Shown here: positions 17,272-25,582 of the stretch, one piece after another
Position numbering within the stretch: the first letter of the stretch is position 1
Layout: each line of letters begins with the position of its first letter
Assembly (NCBI RefSeq): GCF_001712795.1
Contig: NZ_KV757663.1
Span: 44,748-108,747 of the forward strand
Length of the DNA: 64,000 nt
Direction: 5' to 3'
From: Nostoc sp. KVJ20
Lineage (GTDB): Bacteria > Cyanobacteriota > Cyanobacteriia > Cyanobacteriales > Nostocaceae
Program-made: the position numbers and the translations under genes
Notes under the pieces: model-generated
Database searches by the model: none
What the model was told of the DNA's origin: nothing
The model's input: only the letters and a program-made list of their open reading frames with translations

Positions 17272-17342
17272 AAGAGACGCGATAAATTGCCGTCTTTACA
17301 ATAATCAGTTCTTTGTAGAGACGGCGATTTATCGCGTCTTTG
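17272..17342. repeat. Palindromic repeat with GACGGCGATTTATCGCGTC core
   Basis: The left arm (17272-17300) and right arm (17314-17342) are inverted copies of about 29 bp with three mismatches, around a 13 bp loop. The same core forms the inner arms of the MITE at 32891-33148, so it is a mobile or at least dispersed family. Confidence 0.9.
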
Positions 17343-17466
17343 TGATATGTAATTTTCGTCAAAAAACAGATCGGTTAAGAATATTCGTAGGTTGGGTTGA
17401 GCGTAAACAAAACCCAACAAACCCTTTAACTTAAATCCTCAGTTTCCCACAATTACGAATTACGTT

Positions 17467-17601
17467 ATACCAATTTAATGTGAAGTTGCACATATCTTGA
17501 TCCCCCTAAATCCCCCTTAAAAAGGGGGACTTTGAATTCCCCCCTTTATAAGGGGGGCTAGGGGGGATCGAATTCTATGCAGCTTCATAAAGAATTGGTA
17601 T
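17467..17601. mobile_element. MITE-like element with about 40 bp imperfect terminal inverted repeats
   Basis: ATACCAATT at 17467-17475 is matched by AATTGGTAT at 17593-17601. The similarity continues inwards, GAAGTTGCA against TGCAGCTTC and GATCCCCC against GGGGGATC. The interior contains further runs, CCCCCTTAAAAAGGGGG and CCCCCCTTTATAAGGGGGG. No coding capacity; a short non-autonomous palindromic element is likely. Confidence 0.85.
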
Positions 17602-17639
17602 TAGCGACGTAAGAGCGTCATTACGAATTACGAATTAGT

Positions 17640-19409
17640 TTAACTGCGTTGCCAAATTTTAATTGTCTTATCCAAACTCCCGCTAACCAACATCTCACCG
17701 GAAGCTGTGAAAGCTAATGCTGTAACTATGTTTCCATGACCTGTAAATGTACCAAGCAATTCCCCGGTTTGTAGATGCCATAATTTGATGGTTTTATCAG
17801 CACTACCACTGGCAATAATTTGTCCATCGGGACTTAATGCGATCGCATATACTCTATCTCTATGTCCTTTAAGAGTATGCAGTAATTCCCCAGTCTCCAA
17901 TTGCCAAATTTTAATCGTTTGATCCCAGCTACCACTCACCAGCAGTTTACCATCTGCACTGATTGCTAAGGAACGAACGATGTGAGAATGACCCATGAGG
18001 GTGTGCAGTGGTTGTATGTCCTTTAAACTTTTGACCCCCGTCAAAAGTGATGTGCGCCAAACTTTGATTTTGCGATAGCTACCTGTAACCAGAGTTTCCC
18101 CATCTCGACTCAAAACTAGGGAATGAGCAGCTGTATCATCTAAAGAAAGTGCGATCGCAACCTGACGATGCATCAAATCCCAAAATAGAATTTTTCTATC
18201 ATCTCCACCTGTAGCTAACATTCTGCCGTCTGGGGTGAAGGCAGCACACCGCACTACCCCATTATGTTTGTGTAAAATATCTATTAAGTCTAAAGCGCCT
18301 ACGTGCCAAAGCTTAATTGTGGAGTCTGCACCGCAACTCACTAAAGTCTGTCCATCTGAACTAAAAGCTAGGGAATTCACTTCATCCACCAGCCCAGATA
18401 TTACCCAAGGATACTCGGATAATGTCTCTATTAATTCACCCTTGCTTAAATCCCAGAGTTTCGTCTCTCCACGGCTACCACTTGCCAATATGGGTAAGGC
18501 CTGGCCATTGTTACACCCAGAACTGAAAGCTAGGCAATTGATGCCTCTGTTGTGTCCTTGCAAAGTTTGCCAGCATTCCCAGTCGCCGACTATACCCTTA
18601 AGGCAATGCTCTGATGGTAGAGTCTGTATTGTCGCTGCGATCGCTCTCTCATTAATTACTGGCGACGTGTCTTTTTTACCAATAAGTGATTCTAAATACC
18701 AACTCAATCCCCCTGCATACAACAAATTACTCGGATTAATGTAGAGTTTTGGTTCAGTAAGTTCAATTAGATTTGCAGGTAAAAAGCCTGTAATTATGCT
18801 CTGTTTTTCGTCTCCTAACTTACCTGTAGATGGATAAAACAAACACAGAAAAATTAATACTTGGTGATTTTTCAAATCTTCTTGAGTAACTGACCATCTA
18901 ATTTTGTCTTTCTTAATACCATTAAAACTTTCTCCATCAGCAACGTAAACTTGAACACTTAGCTGAGGATTATCTTTTAGTACATAAGAGAATTTGCTTT
19001 CGCCACACAAATTTCCCTCATCATCTAAAATCATGTTTTGCAAAGTATCTTGTGACACTTTTTTTACCAATTTGCCCAAGCGTTCAGTTATTACCCGGTC
19101 AACAATATGCTCCCGTAAAAGATAATCTTCCGCTTGTCCTTGGAAGTATTTGGGAAAAGGTATTGTCCAGTCGGGAGGCTCAGGATATTCAGGCGGCGTC
19201 GGCGGCGGATTTTTGGCGAGAACTTCTGCTTGTTGGCGAGAAAGTTCTTGGAGTCTAGCCAAAGGCTCACCCCAAAAGGCCATAATCTCAGTGTGACAAC
19301 CTTTGACTTGACTTTCTAGCAAAGATAAGTCATAAGTTTTAGGTTTTTTCACACGTTGAAGGAAGTCAGTTTGTTGAGCTTTGAGCAAGCTAATCCAATC
19401 CATCTGCAT
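17640..19409 (-). CDS. WD40-repeat protein with unidentified N-terminal domain
   Basis: 589 residues. The last 310 form about seven WD40 units (for example LQGHNRGINCLAFSS, SSDGQTLVSCGADSTIKLWH, GHSHIVRSLAISADGKLLVS, SGSADKTIKLWHLQTGELL), enough for one beta-propeller that ends exactly at the stop. The N-terminal 280 residues begin with a helical part, then a Pro-rich linker (NPPPTPPEYPEPPDW) and a globular region (FLCLFYPSTGKLGDEKQSII) that I do not recognise. No kinase, AAA or membrane domain is attached. It is probably a cytoplasmic interaction scaffold. Confidence 0.88.
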   Translation of the reverse strand: MQMDWISLLKAQQTDFLQRVKKPKTYDLSLLESQVKGCHTEIMAFWGEPLARLQELSRQQAEVLAKNPPPTPPEYPEPPDWTIPFPKYFQGQAEDYLLREHIVDRVITERLGKLVKKVSQDTLQNMILDDEGNLCGESKFSYVLKDNPQLSVQVYVADGESFNGIKKDKIRWSVTQEDLKNHQVLIFLCLFYPSTGKLGDEKQSIITGFLPANLIELTEPKLYINPSNLLYAGGLSWYLESLIGKKDTSPVINERAIAATIQTLPSEHCLKGIVGDWECWQTLQGHNRGINCLAFSSGCNNGQALPILASGSRGETKLWDLSKGELIETLSEYPWVISGLVDEVNSLAFSSDGQTLVSCGADSTIKLWHVGALDLIDILHKHNGVVRCAAFTPDGRMLATGGDDRKILFWDLMHRQVAIALSLDDTAAHSLVLSRDGETLVTGSYRKIKVWRTSLLTGVKSLKDIQPLHTLMGHSHIVRSLAISADGKLLVSGSWDQTIKIWQLETGELLHTLKGHRDRVYAIALSPDGQIIASGSADKTIKLWHLQTGELLGTFTGHGNIVTALAFTASGEMLVSGSLDKTIKIWQRS

Positions 19410-19870
19410 TCCTGCGGCAAACTATTGCATACCTACGGTAAGCTATACCAATGCAATTACTCAAGTTTATAACCTTAGTTAATTAAAAATTCAGTAATGT
19501 TAGCAGTCTAATAAAACACAGCCATTGGCAGATGTTTCCGGGAAAGAGATCGATGGATAGCACTTAGACATTTCATGAACTGATGTAACTGAGATATATA
19601 AAATTAGATGATGTCTGTTAATTCTAACGGAGATGGAGAAAGAGATACTGTTTCTAGGGAAACACTTCTAGCTGCAAAGGAAAGTTTGATGTGAGAGGGA
19701 TTTCAAGGGGTACGGTAACGTTAAGTCAACAAATACCCACACAAAAATAACCGAGTACAGCTTGGCAGAAGTAAAACACCCATTCCAAATCGATGAAACC
19801 CTTGCGGTACAGGAATTACGAATTACCGTAGCGCAGCGTTAGTAAGGAATGAGTGTGATTACAAATTATT
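19410..19870. other. Intergenic region, nothing recognised
   Basis: 461 bp between two minus-strand genes. A 28-codon frame at 19608-19694 (starting MMSVNSNGDG) is the only short open frame of note and has no supporting context. No hairpin with a T-run, RNA gene or repeat was recognised. Confidence 0.4.
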
Positions 19871-20266
19871 TTAACCTTTACGTTTTGGTTGTCTGGGTGT
19901 AGTACTTACATTAGAGGAGTCACCGAAAGTATCCCTTGCTTCGATCTGTTTAATTTTCATTTGCAGGTTCAAGTCATCACTGCTAACAATTGTTTCTAAA
20001 TTCGCTAATCTCCGCTCTAACAGTTCTATTTGCTGTTGTTGCAAATAGTTAGTTTTTGATTTTTCCTCATCAGAACGCCAAACTGCAACTGTACCAACAG
20101 CTGCGCCACCAATAGCAACTAAAGGAAGAATAGCACCACTTCTAGTAACTGCTGACAGGGGGACGCAAACTCCGAGAATAGCTACTGTAATGACCCAAAT
20201 TCTTGTAGTAGCAGATAATCTGACATCTTGGTATTGTTCGAGATTGGGTTGAGATTTTTTAGCCAT
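19871..20266 (-). CDS. Small membrane protein with coiled coil
   Basis: 131 residues: a polar N-terminus, two close hydrophobic helices (about 24-41 and 45-63), then a predicted coiled coil rich in Gln/Leu/Glu (QQQQIELLERRLANLETIV) and a basic C-terminus (TTPRQPKRKG). No named family recognised. It is separated by 150 bp from the end of the long hps operon upstream and may be transcribed independently. Confidence 0.7.
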   Translation of the reverse strand: MAKKSQPNLEQYQDVRLSATTRIWVITVAILGVCVPLSAVTRSGAILPLVAIGGAAVGTVAVWRSDEEKSKTNYLQQQQIELLERRLANLETIVSSDDLNLQMKIKQIEARDTFGDSSNVSTTPRQPKRKG

Positions 20267-20416
20267 AAGTAAATCTGTTGAAAAGTTATTTGCTACATTG
20301 GCAAAAATGTTTACTAAAATACTTCCTACAATTTATCTGTAATAGGCTGAGATAATTGCACTTTTGTCAAGAAGGTGCAGGAAAAAGTAACTCTCTCCAG
20401 TTTGGAGACTTCTCCC

Positions 20417-21064
20417 TCATTTTTCCATATCCCTTACAAGAGCTTGTTCCCAAATCGGTAGATCCTCCGGTCGGTCAACATCAGCTAAAGGCAACAAGTT
20501 TACATGTGATAAATTAAGTTTCTGGGCAATGTCCACAGTTTTCTGGAAAACTTGAGCAGTTCCCCACTCGATGTTAACGAATAATTCTGGGATAGGTTGA
20601 CACAAACCAATTAGGTAATATCCACCATCGATCGCAGGGCCAAGTACAAGATCAAAGGCGTGTAACTTCTCAAAGGCTGTTGCTAGAATCTGGGGATTCA
20701 CTCCAGGACAATCTGTACCAATGATAATTACTTGTTCTGCACCAGATTGAAAGGCATCAAAAAGCGATCGCGCCATCCGCAAACCTAGATCCCCTTCACC
20801 TTGACACTGGTAAACTAAATCCAACCCCAGCCAGTCTTGCATAAGTTGCGAATCGCCACCGACAAACCGCACTTCCACAGATATGTCAATGGCTTTTTGC
20901 AATTCTTGAACCTGAAATATTGTATGTTCTGTCATCTTGCGTTGAAGATTGGCAGCACCAACAGTTCCCAAAGCAGGTATCAGTCGGGTTTTTGTCTTAC
21001 CTGGTTCTGGATAGCGAGTAAAAATAATCAGGTGTTGTTTTGCGTTTGCTGGTAAGTTCAGCAC
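20417..21064 (-). CDS. TIGR04282/DUF2064 family glycosyltransferase-like protein
   Basis: 215 residues of the family called rSAM/selenodomain-associated transferase 1, also annotated as arsenosugar-biosynthesis glycosyltransferase (TIGR04282). Seen: LIIFTRYPEPGKTKTRLIPALG near the N-terminus (nucleotide-binding GT-A fold), IGTDCPGVNPQIL with the metal-binding Asp-x-Asp-like site, and DLVLGPAIDGGYYLIGL. It lies 32 bp after the fourth pseudopilin gene on the same strand and is likely the last gene of the hps operon. In this position it may act on polysaccharide rather than arsenosugars; that is inference. Confidence 0.85.
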   Translation of the reverse strand: MLNLPANAKQHLIIFTRYPEPGKTKTRLIPALGTVGAANLQRKMTEHTIFQVQELQKAIDISVEVRFVGGDSQLMQDWLGLDLVYQCQGEGDLGLRMARSLFDAFQSGAEQVIIIGTDCPGVNPQILATAFEKLHAFDLVLGPAIDGGYYLIGLCQPIPELFVNIEWGTAQVFQKTVDIAQKLNLSHVNLLPLADVDRPEDLPIWEQALVRDMEK

Positions 21065-21096
21065 ACAATACCTTGTTTGAATGAACTAATAATATT

Positions 21097-21660
21097 TTAA
21101 TAGCAATACTTATTGTCTTTAGCTATCGCATTATCTTTGCCCATTCGCATTGCTCCTAAAATCGTAGAAACAATCACACAACGCTTAGTTTTACCACCAG
21201 ACTTAATCGATAGCGCGATCCGTCCTAAATCTTTAGCGTTACCTCTGTAGTCAAATCTAACTTCTTGTACAGTACTGAGTGATGATTGAAAGTTTGTCTC
21301 AGAATCTAAGCGAACATTGGTATCTAAGTTATTCCAGTTAGCATTAGATGGGTTTACGGTAGCAGGATGAACCGCCCATTGAACGATGCCGTTTTGTTCG
21401 CGAAAGCTGGCTTGCCAAGTCAATTTATCCTTGGTGGCTTGCCTTTGAGCTTGACGCATAGCATAATAGACTTCGTTCTGGGCACTGTTGAGACGGCGAG
21501 TCTCCACAAAAGCTAGCCAGTTGGGTATTGCGATCGTAGCTAATATACCAATTAATAGAACAACTACTAACATCTCTGGTAAGGTAAAACCACTGTTAGA
21601 GTGCTTATTGCAGAGATTTTTTGCATTAACTAGAGATCGTAAATGCACCTGGATATCCAT
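21097..21660 (-). CDS. GspH-type pseudopilin, fourth pilin-like gene of the hps operon
   Basis: 187 residues with a prepilin peptidase site after a short basic leader: SG followed by FTLPEMLVVVLLIGILATIAIP, with Glu at mature position 5. The conserved hydrophobic helix precedes QNEVYYAMRQAQRQATKDKL, characteristic of GspH-type minor pilins, and a globular beta domain with two C-terminal cysteines (RCVIVS and NKYCY). The gene overlaps the 3' end of the upstream glycosyltransferase by 35 bp if ATG 21658-21660 is used; GTG four codons later is possible. It resembles the HpsD-like protein at 24874-25545. Confidence 0.88.
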   Translation of the reverse strand: MDIQVHLRSLVNAKNLCNKHSNSGFTLPEMLVVVLLIGILATIAIPNWLAFVETRRLNSAQNEVYYAMRQAQRQATKDKLTWQASFREQNGIVQWAVHPATVNPSNANWNNLDTNVRLDSETNFQSSLSTVQEVRFDYRGNAKDLGRIALSIKSGGKTKRCVIVSTILGAMRMGKDNAIAKDNKYCY

Positions 21661-22699
21661 TTTTGCTTTCTGGTCGATTTTCAGCTACCCAGATATTGAG
21701 CAATGTTTCAGCTTCTTCGTTTCTGACTTCGCGCCGATTAAGAATACTGTAGAGCAAGGTGGGCGAAGTAAAAATTATGGCAATTTTCAGTAACAATTTT
21801 AGGGTGAAATTTATATTCTGAATTCTTGAGGGGTCGTTAAGAAAATACTTCCACAGAAATTTAGCAGCTGCTAGACCTTTTTGGCGATTAAACGGTTCTT
21901 GTAGGGCTTTGCAGGTCAGGTATTTATATAAATTTGCTAGGCTTATATTCCAACTCTGTTTAAGTGTCGTTCGCGTTGCGTCTGGTAGAGAAGGTCTTTC
22001 CTTATACGCTTTCTCAAGCACTTGTAAACAGGTTTTTTCCTGTCTGACAAGGTTGGAGGAAACTGAATTGGCACTTATGCGATATAAGATTTGTATAGAT
22101 GGTACACATATAAAATCAAACTTAGAGGCTAATCGCAGCCACATATCCCAATCCTGGGCGGCATTGAGAGATTCGTCAAAGCCACCTAACGTAATTAAAG
22201 CTTTTCTAGAAATTAAGGGATTTGAACCATTTTCTAGAAAGTTATTTAATAACAACTGATCATAAGCATTTCCATTTACATTAATCCGCTTACCTGAAAG
22301 TAAAAATTTACCATTTGTGTCAATATAATCAGTCCAACTGTAAGCAACTTTTGCAGTAACGTTTTCTTGCAGAGCCTTGAACTGAGACTGAAGTTTATCA
22401 GGTGTCCAAAGATCATCTGCATCTAAGAAACTAACAAATTCTCCAACTGCAAGTTGTAGTCCTCGGTTACGGCTGACGTTTCCGCCAGCATTGGAATAAG
22501 AAAATACTTTTATTCGTGAGTCTTGGATTTGTGTAACAACTTCTAAAGTTGAGTCTTGTGAACCATCATTAATGACAATTAATTCTAGGTTGGTAAAAGT
22601 TTGATTTAAAACAGATTGAATTGTCTGCTTAATAGTCTTTTCACTATTATAAGCAGGGATAATTACAGATATTCTTGGCAATTTCTTGCTAGTTTTCAT
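21626..22699 (-). CDS. Family 2 glycosyltransferase (third GT of the hps operon)
   Basis: 357 residues. A GT-A fold family 2 transferase: RISVIIPAYNSEKTIKQTIQSVLNQ at the N-terminus, IVINDGSQDST, and the metal-binding FLDADDLWTPDK near residue 93. The acceptor-side motif GGFDESLNAAQDWDMWLRLA follows. No membrane pass is clear, so it is likely cytoplasmic and membrane-associated. It starts 4 bp after the preceding glycosyltransferase gene stops, which implies translational coupling. By position it could correspond to one of the HpsF/HpsG transferases of Nostoc punctiforme; I do not assign the letter. Confidence 0.9.
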   Translation of the reverse strand: MKTSKKLPRISVIIPAYNSEKTIKQTIQSVLNQTFTNLELIVINDGSQDSTLEVVTQIQDSRIKVFSYSNAGGNVSRNRGLQLAVGEFVSFLDADDLWTPDKLQSQFKALQENVTAKVAYSWTDYIDTNGKFLLSGKRINVNGNAYDQLLLNNFLENGSNPLISRKALITLGGFDESLNAAQDWDMWLRLASKFDFICVPSIQILYRISANSVSSNLVRQEKTCLQVLEKAYKERPSLPDATRTTLKQSWNISLANLYKYLTCKALQEPFNRQKGLAAAKFLWKYFLNDPSRIQNINFTLKLLLKIAIIFTSPTLLYSILNRREVRNEEAETLLNIWVAENRPESKNGYPGAFTISS

Positions 22700-22703
22700 A
22701 ATT

Positions 22704-23696
22704 TTATAGGGCTAATTTATTTTTTAGTAGTCTGCCAAAATGACATTTTAAGTAGTAAAGAGGACTCATCATGCTAGCTAAGTAAAACTCCATCTCAAAA
22801 AGAGCAATTAGATTACTTTTAAATTGCCCTCTATAGTGAATCAAGTGCTGTAATGCTCGACGTAAATTTCCTAAAATAGTTTTTATAAACACTATTGGTT
22901 TTTGCCAATTTTTAGTATTTATCAAGCGTAACTGGAAAATACACAAGCCACAGCCGCGTGCCAGAGTTAGGAGGTAATCTTTCTCAAGTCGCCAATGTGG
23001 TATTTGATGATAAGTATGCATCGTAGGGTTATACCAAATTTGCCAGCCTGCATAATGTATGTAAAGCAATGGTTCATAGTCATCACCCTGCACTAAAATA
23101 CCAGGCAGCTTCCCACTTAAATTAGGTCGTTGTGGTACATTTTCGCGCCATACTTCTTTCCGAACAACAAGCGCCGCACCAGGAGGAAGTCTTAAATTAT
23201 CCGCATCAAACAAATGTGGATTTGAACCATGTTCCCTGATAGCTAAAAAAGCTTGAATTTTTTCAAAATTTTCTGGGGGTTTTACTTCAAAATCACCATG
23301 AATTTGTCCACTCCAAGCACCTGCTTGAGGATGCTCTAATCCAAATTTATATGCTTCTGCTAACCAATCAGGTGCAGGTAAGTTATCATCATCTAAAAAT
23401 GCGATTAGCTGCCCTTTAGCTTCACGTACAGCCCTCAGTCGTGCAAAAGCTGCTCCCTGTTCTGGTTCTAAAAAATATCTTAAATGACAGTTTCCATCAT
23501 ATATTTTTTGGTAGTTCTGGATTATTTCAGATGTGTTATCAGAACTATTGTTATCAACAATAATAATTTCCCAGTTAATATTTTCTACTCCTGTCTGGGT
23601 TAAGAGTTTATCCAAAATTTTAGGTAATCGAGTTGCTCCATTATATGCGGGTATGGCTATGCTAACATCTAAATTTTCAACTGTTAATTCAGTCAT
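22704..23696 (-). CDS. Family 2 glycosyltransferase, HpsE-type paralog
   Basis: 330 residues, clearly paralogous along its whole length to the HpsE-type protein encoded next to it. Shared blocks include VAIPxYNGxxRLP, WEIIxVDNNSxDNT, GAAxAR and FLDDDN, the metal-binding site near residue 98. The acceptor region ends with YNPTMHTYHQIPHWRLEKDYL. The C-terminal hydrophobic stretch may associate with the membrane. It follows the paralog by 21 bp. It is predicted to add sugars during hormogonium polysaccharide assembly. Confidence 0.88.
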   Translation of the reverse strand: MTELTVENLDVSIAIPAYNGATRLPKILDKLLTQTGVENINWEIIIVDNNSSDNTSEIIQNYQKIYDGNCHLRYFLEPEQGAAFARLRAVREAKGQLIAFLDDDNLPAPDWLAEAYKFGLEHPQAGAWSGQIHGDFEVKPPENFEKIQAFLAIREHGSNPHLFDADNLRLPPGAALVVRKEVWRENVPQRPNLSGKLPGILVQGDDYEPLLYIHYAGWQIWYNPTMHTYHQIPHWRLEKDYLLTLARGCGLCIFQLRLINTKNWQKPIVFIKTILGNLRRALQHLIHYRGQFKSNLIALFEMEFYLASMMSPLYYLKCHFGRLLKNKLAL

Positions 23697-23717
23697 AATA
23701 CCTAATTTTTTGATAAT

Positions 23718-24677
23718 TTATTTCTTGAAATATCCATTTTTCCAAAGATAAAAAGGACTAATTAAACTACTTACAAAAAGTTCCATTTCACAAGCAACTA
23801 CCAAATCCTGTTTTAACTTAGTTCGATATTTTAATAAATGAAAAGTAATTTTACGAAGGTCGTTTATCATATAAGACAAAAGAGCTACTGGTCTATATAT
23901 CTGTTTGATATTGACCATTCTAGTTACATAACGGCTAAGTCCAATACCTCGAAAAAATGGAATTAAATAATCTTTTTGTAAACGAGATTCTGGAATTTTA
24001 TGAGAAATTTCCATTTCTGGATTATACCAAATCTCCCATCCTGATTTTTGGATGTAAGACAACATTTCTAAGTCTTCACTGGTAAGCATATTGCCTTTAA
24101 CTCTTCCAGTTAAAATAGACTTATCTGGCACACTTTCTAACCACGCTTGTTTACGAACAACAAGTCCGGCAGAGGGTGGCAGTAATTTTTTAGATGCTTC
24201 ATATAATAGCGGTAGATTGCCCCGCTCTGTAATTGCTAAAAATGGAGCAATTCGCTTAAAATTTTCCGGTGGTTCTACTTCCCAATCCGGATGAATTTGG
24301 CTACCATAAGCTCCCGCTTTGGGGTATTTTTCACCAAAAGTATAAGCGGCAACTACCCAATTTGATACTGGGTAGTTGTCATCATCTAGAAAACCTATAA
24401 ATTTACCTTTAGCTTCTGCAACTGCCTTTTTTCGGGCATAAGCAGCGCCTTGCTTTGCTTCAAAGCAATACTTTAAAGGGTAAGTACACTGCCAACTATT
24501 TTGATAGTTTTGAACAACTTTAGCTGTGTTATCAGTACTATTATTGTCTACAACTATAATTTCCCAAGATAAATTTTCGGTGTGAAGTTGGTTTTGTAGT
24601 CGTTCTAGTAGTTCAGGCAAACGACTTTCACCGTTATAAGTTGGGATAGCTACAGTAATATCAAGGTTTTCAGTCAT
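23718..24677 (-). CDS. hpsE: Hormogonium polysaccharide glycosyltransferase HpsE-type
   Basis: 319 residues from ATG 24675-24677, chosen because the resulting MTENLDITVAIPTYNGE lines up with the paralog downstream; a TTG-started extension to 24734 is less likely. A GT-A fold family 2 transferase with VVDNNSTDNTAKVV and the metal-binding FLDDDNYPVSNW near residue 99. By sequence type and position after the pseudopilin genes it fits HpsE of the Nostoc hps locus, needed for the polysaccharide secreted by gliding hormogonia. The letter is inferred from context. Confidence 0.85.
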   Translation of the reverse strand: MTENLDITVAIPTYNGESRLPELLERLQNQLHTENLSWEIIVVDNNSTDNTAKVVQNYQNSWQCTYPLKYCFEAKQGAAYARKKAVAEAKGKFIGFLDDDNYPVSNWVVAAYTFGEKYPKAGAYGSQIHPDWEVEPPENFKRIAPFLAITERGNLPLLYEASKKLLPPSAGLVVRKQAWLESVPDKSILTGRVKGNMLTSEDLEMLSYIQKSGWEIWYNPEMEISHKIPESRLQKDYLIPFFRGIGLSRYVTRMVNIKQIYRPVALLSYMINDLRKITFHLLKYRTKLKQDLVVACEMELFVSSLISPFYLWKNGYFKK

Positions 24678-24873
24678 TTGAAAAAAGTTACATTTTGATA
24701 TTTTAATTAGGGCGCTTTTTATATGTTCAGCCAATGGCTAATTTATCAGTGGCTTTTAAATAGATGTATCAAACATTAAAAATGCACGTGATGTTTCAAT
24801 TTTGCTATCAACGTGCAGTTTTATGTACAGTCTTATTACGTATTTTTTAATAAAAGTTGCTACACTAAGTTAC

Positions 24874-25545
24874 TTAATCGCATTTTTCGTCTTTTGCTGT
24901 GAGCATTGATCCTAAGAGAGTTTTCACAATGACGCATCGCTTGACGCTACTAGCCAATGTAGAATTTGCAGAGCTTGGTACAGCTACTACTATTTTTAAC
25001 CCAGGTGGCTCTGTCGATGGGGCAATAATTGTTCCAAAGTTTGCATTTGGTAAAGTCCCCATGTAGTCAAAGGTAATTTTTGCTGATGCATTTAAAGGGT
25101 AAGATACAGAAGAATTAGTAGTAGTATTCGCAATACTACTATTAAGATTTCCGCCCAGCAGTAATTTCTTAGAATCGGCTCCCACATCTGTCCCTAAAGG
25201 TTTCCATGTGCTGATTCCAATATCGGTACGATAAACAGCAACCTCTACATTTTGAGTTGTGCTATTTTTTTGAAAACTAACACTGTAGCTAAGTTTTTTG
25301 TTTTTAGCTTCGCGCTGTGCTTCTTGTAGTGCAGCAAAAACAGCATCATTAGCCTTATTTACTTGTTGTCGATTTACAAAGGCAAGCCAACTAGGAGCTG
25401 CGATCGCTGCTAAAACTCCGATTATTAGCACCACTACAATCACTTCTATTAAAGTAAAACCAGCATCGTCTTGAGAATGAAATCGCTCTTTGGTGTTTTT
25501 ATCACACATCCTAGTGTGGAATAACTTTAAAGTTCGGTTGCCCAT
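24874..25545 (-). CDS. Pseudopilin, HpsD-like (GspH type)
   Basis: 223 residues with a prepilin leader ending AG before FTLIEVIVVVLIIGVLAAIAAP (Glu at mature position 5), followed by AVFAALQEAQREAKNKKL, the GspH-type helix. The rest is a Ser/Thr/Asn-rich globular domain with a C-terminal pair of cysteines (RCVIVKT and DEKCD). It follows hpsC by 37 bp. ATG at residue 13 is an alternative start that leaves a short leader. By order it is the HpsD position of the Nostoc punctiforme locus. It is thought to form part of a pseudopilus used for polysaccharide secretion. Confidence 0.88.
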   Translation of the reverse strand: MGNRTLKLFHTRMCDKNTKERFHSQDDAGFTLIEVIVVVLIIGVLAAIAAPSWLAFVNRQQVNKANDAVFAALQEAQREAKNKKLSYSVSFQKNSTTQNVEVAVYRTDIGISTWKPLGTDVGADSKKLLLGGNLNSSIANTTTNSSVSYPLNASAKITFDYMGTLPNANFGTIIAPSTEPPGLKIVVAVPSSANSTLASSVKRCVIVKTLLGSMLTAKDEKCD

Positions 25546-25582
25546 AATGCCCCACTATTAGTTGTGTTGTCTATTTTGAAGT

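Noticed and set aside
19608..19694. 28-codon frame starting MMSVNSNGDG
   Set aside because: Too short and unsupported: no clear ribosome binding site, no neighbour and no known family.
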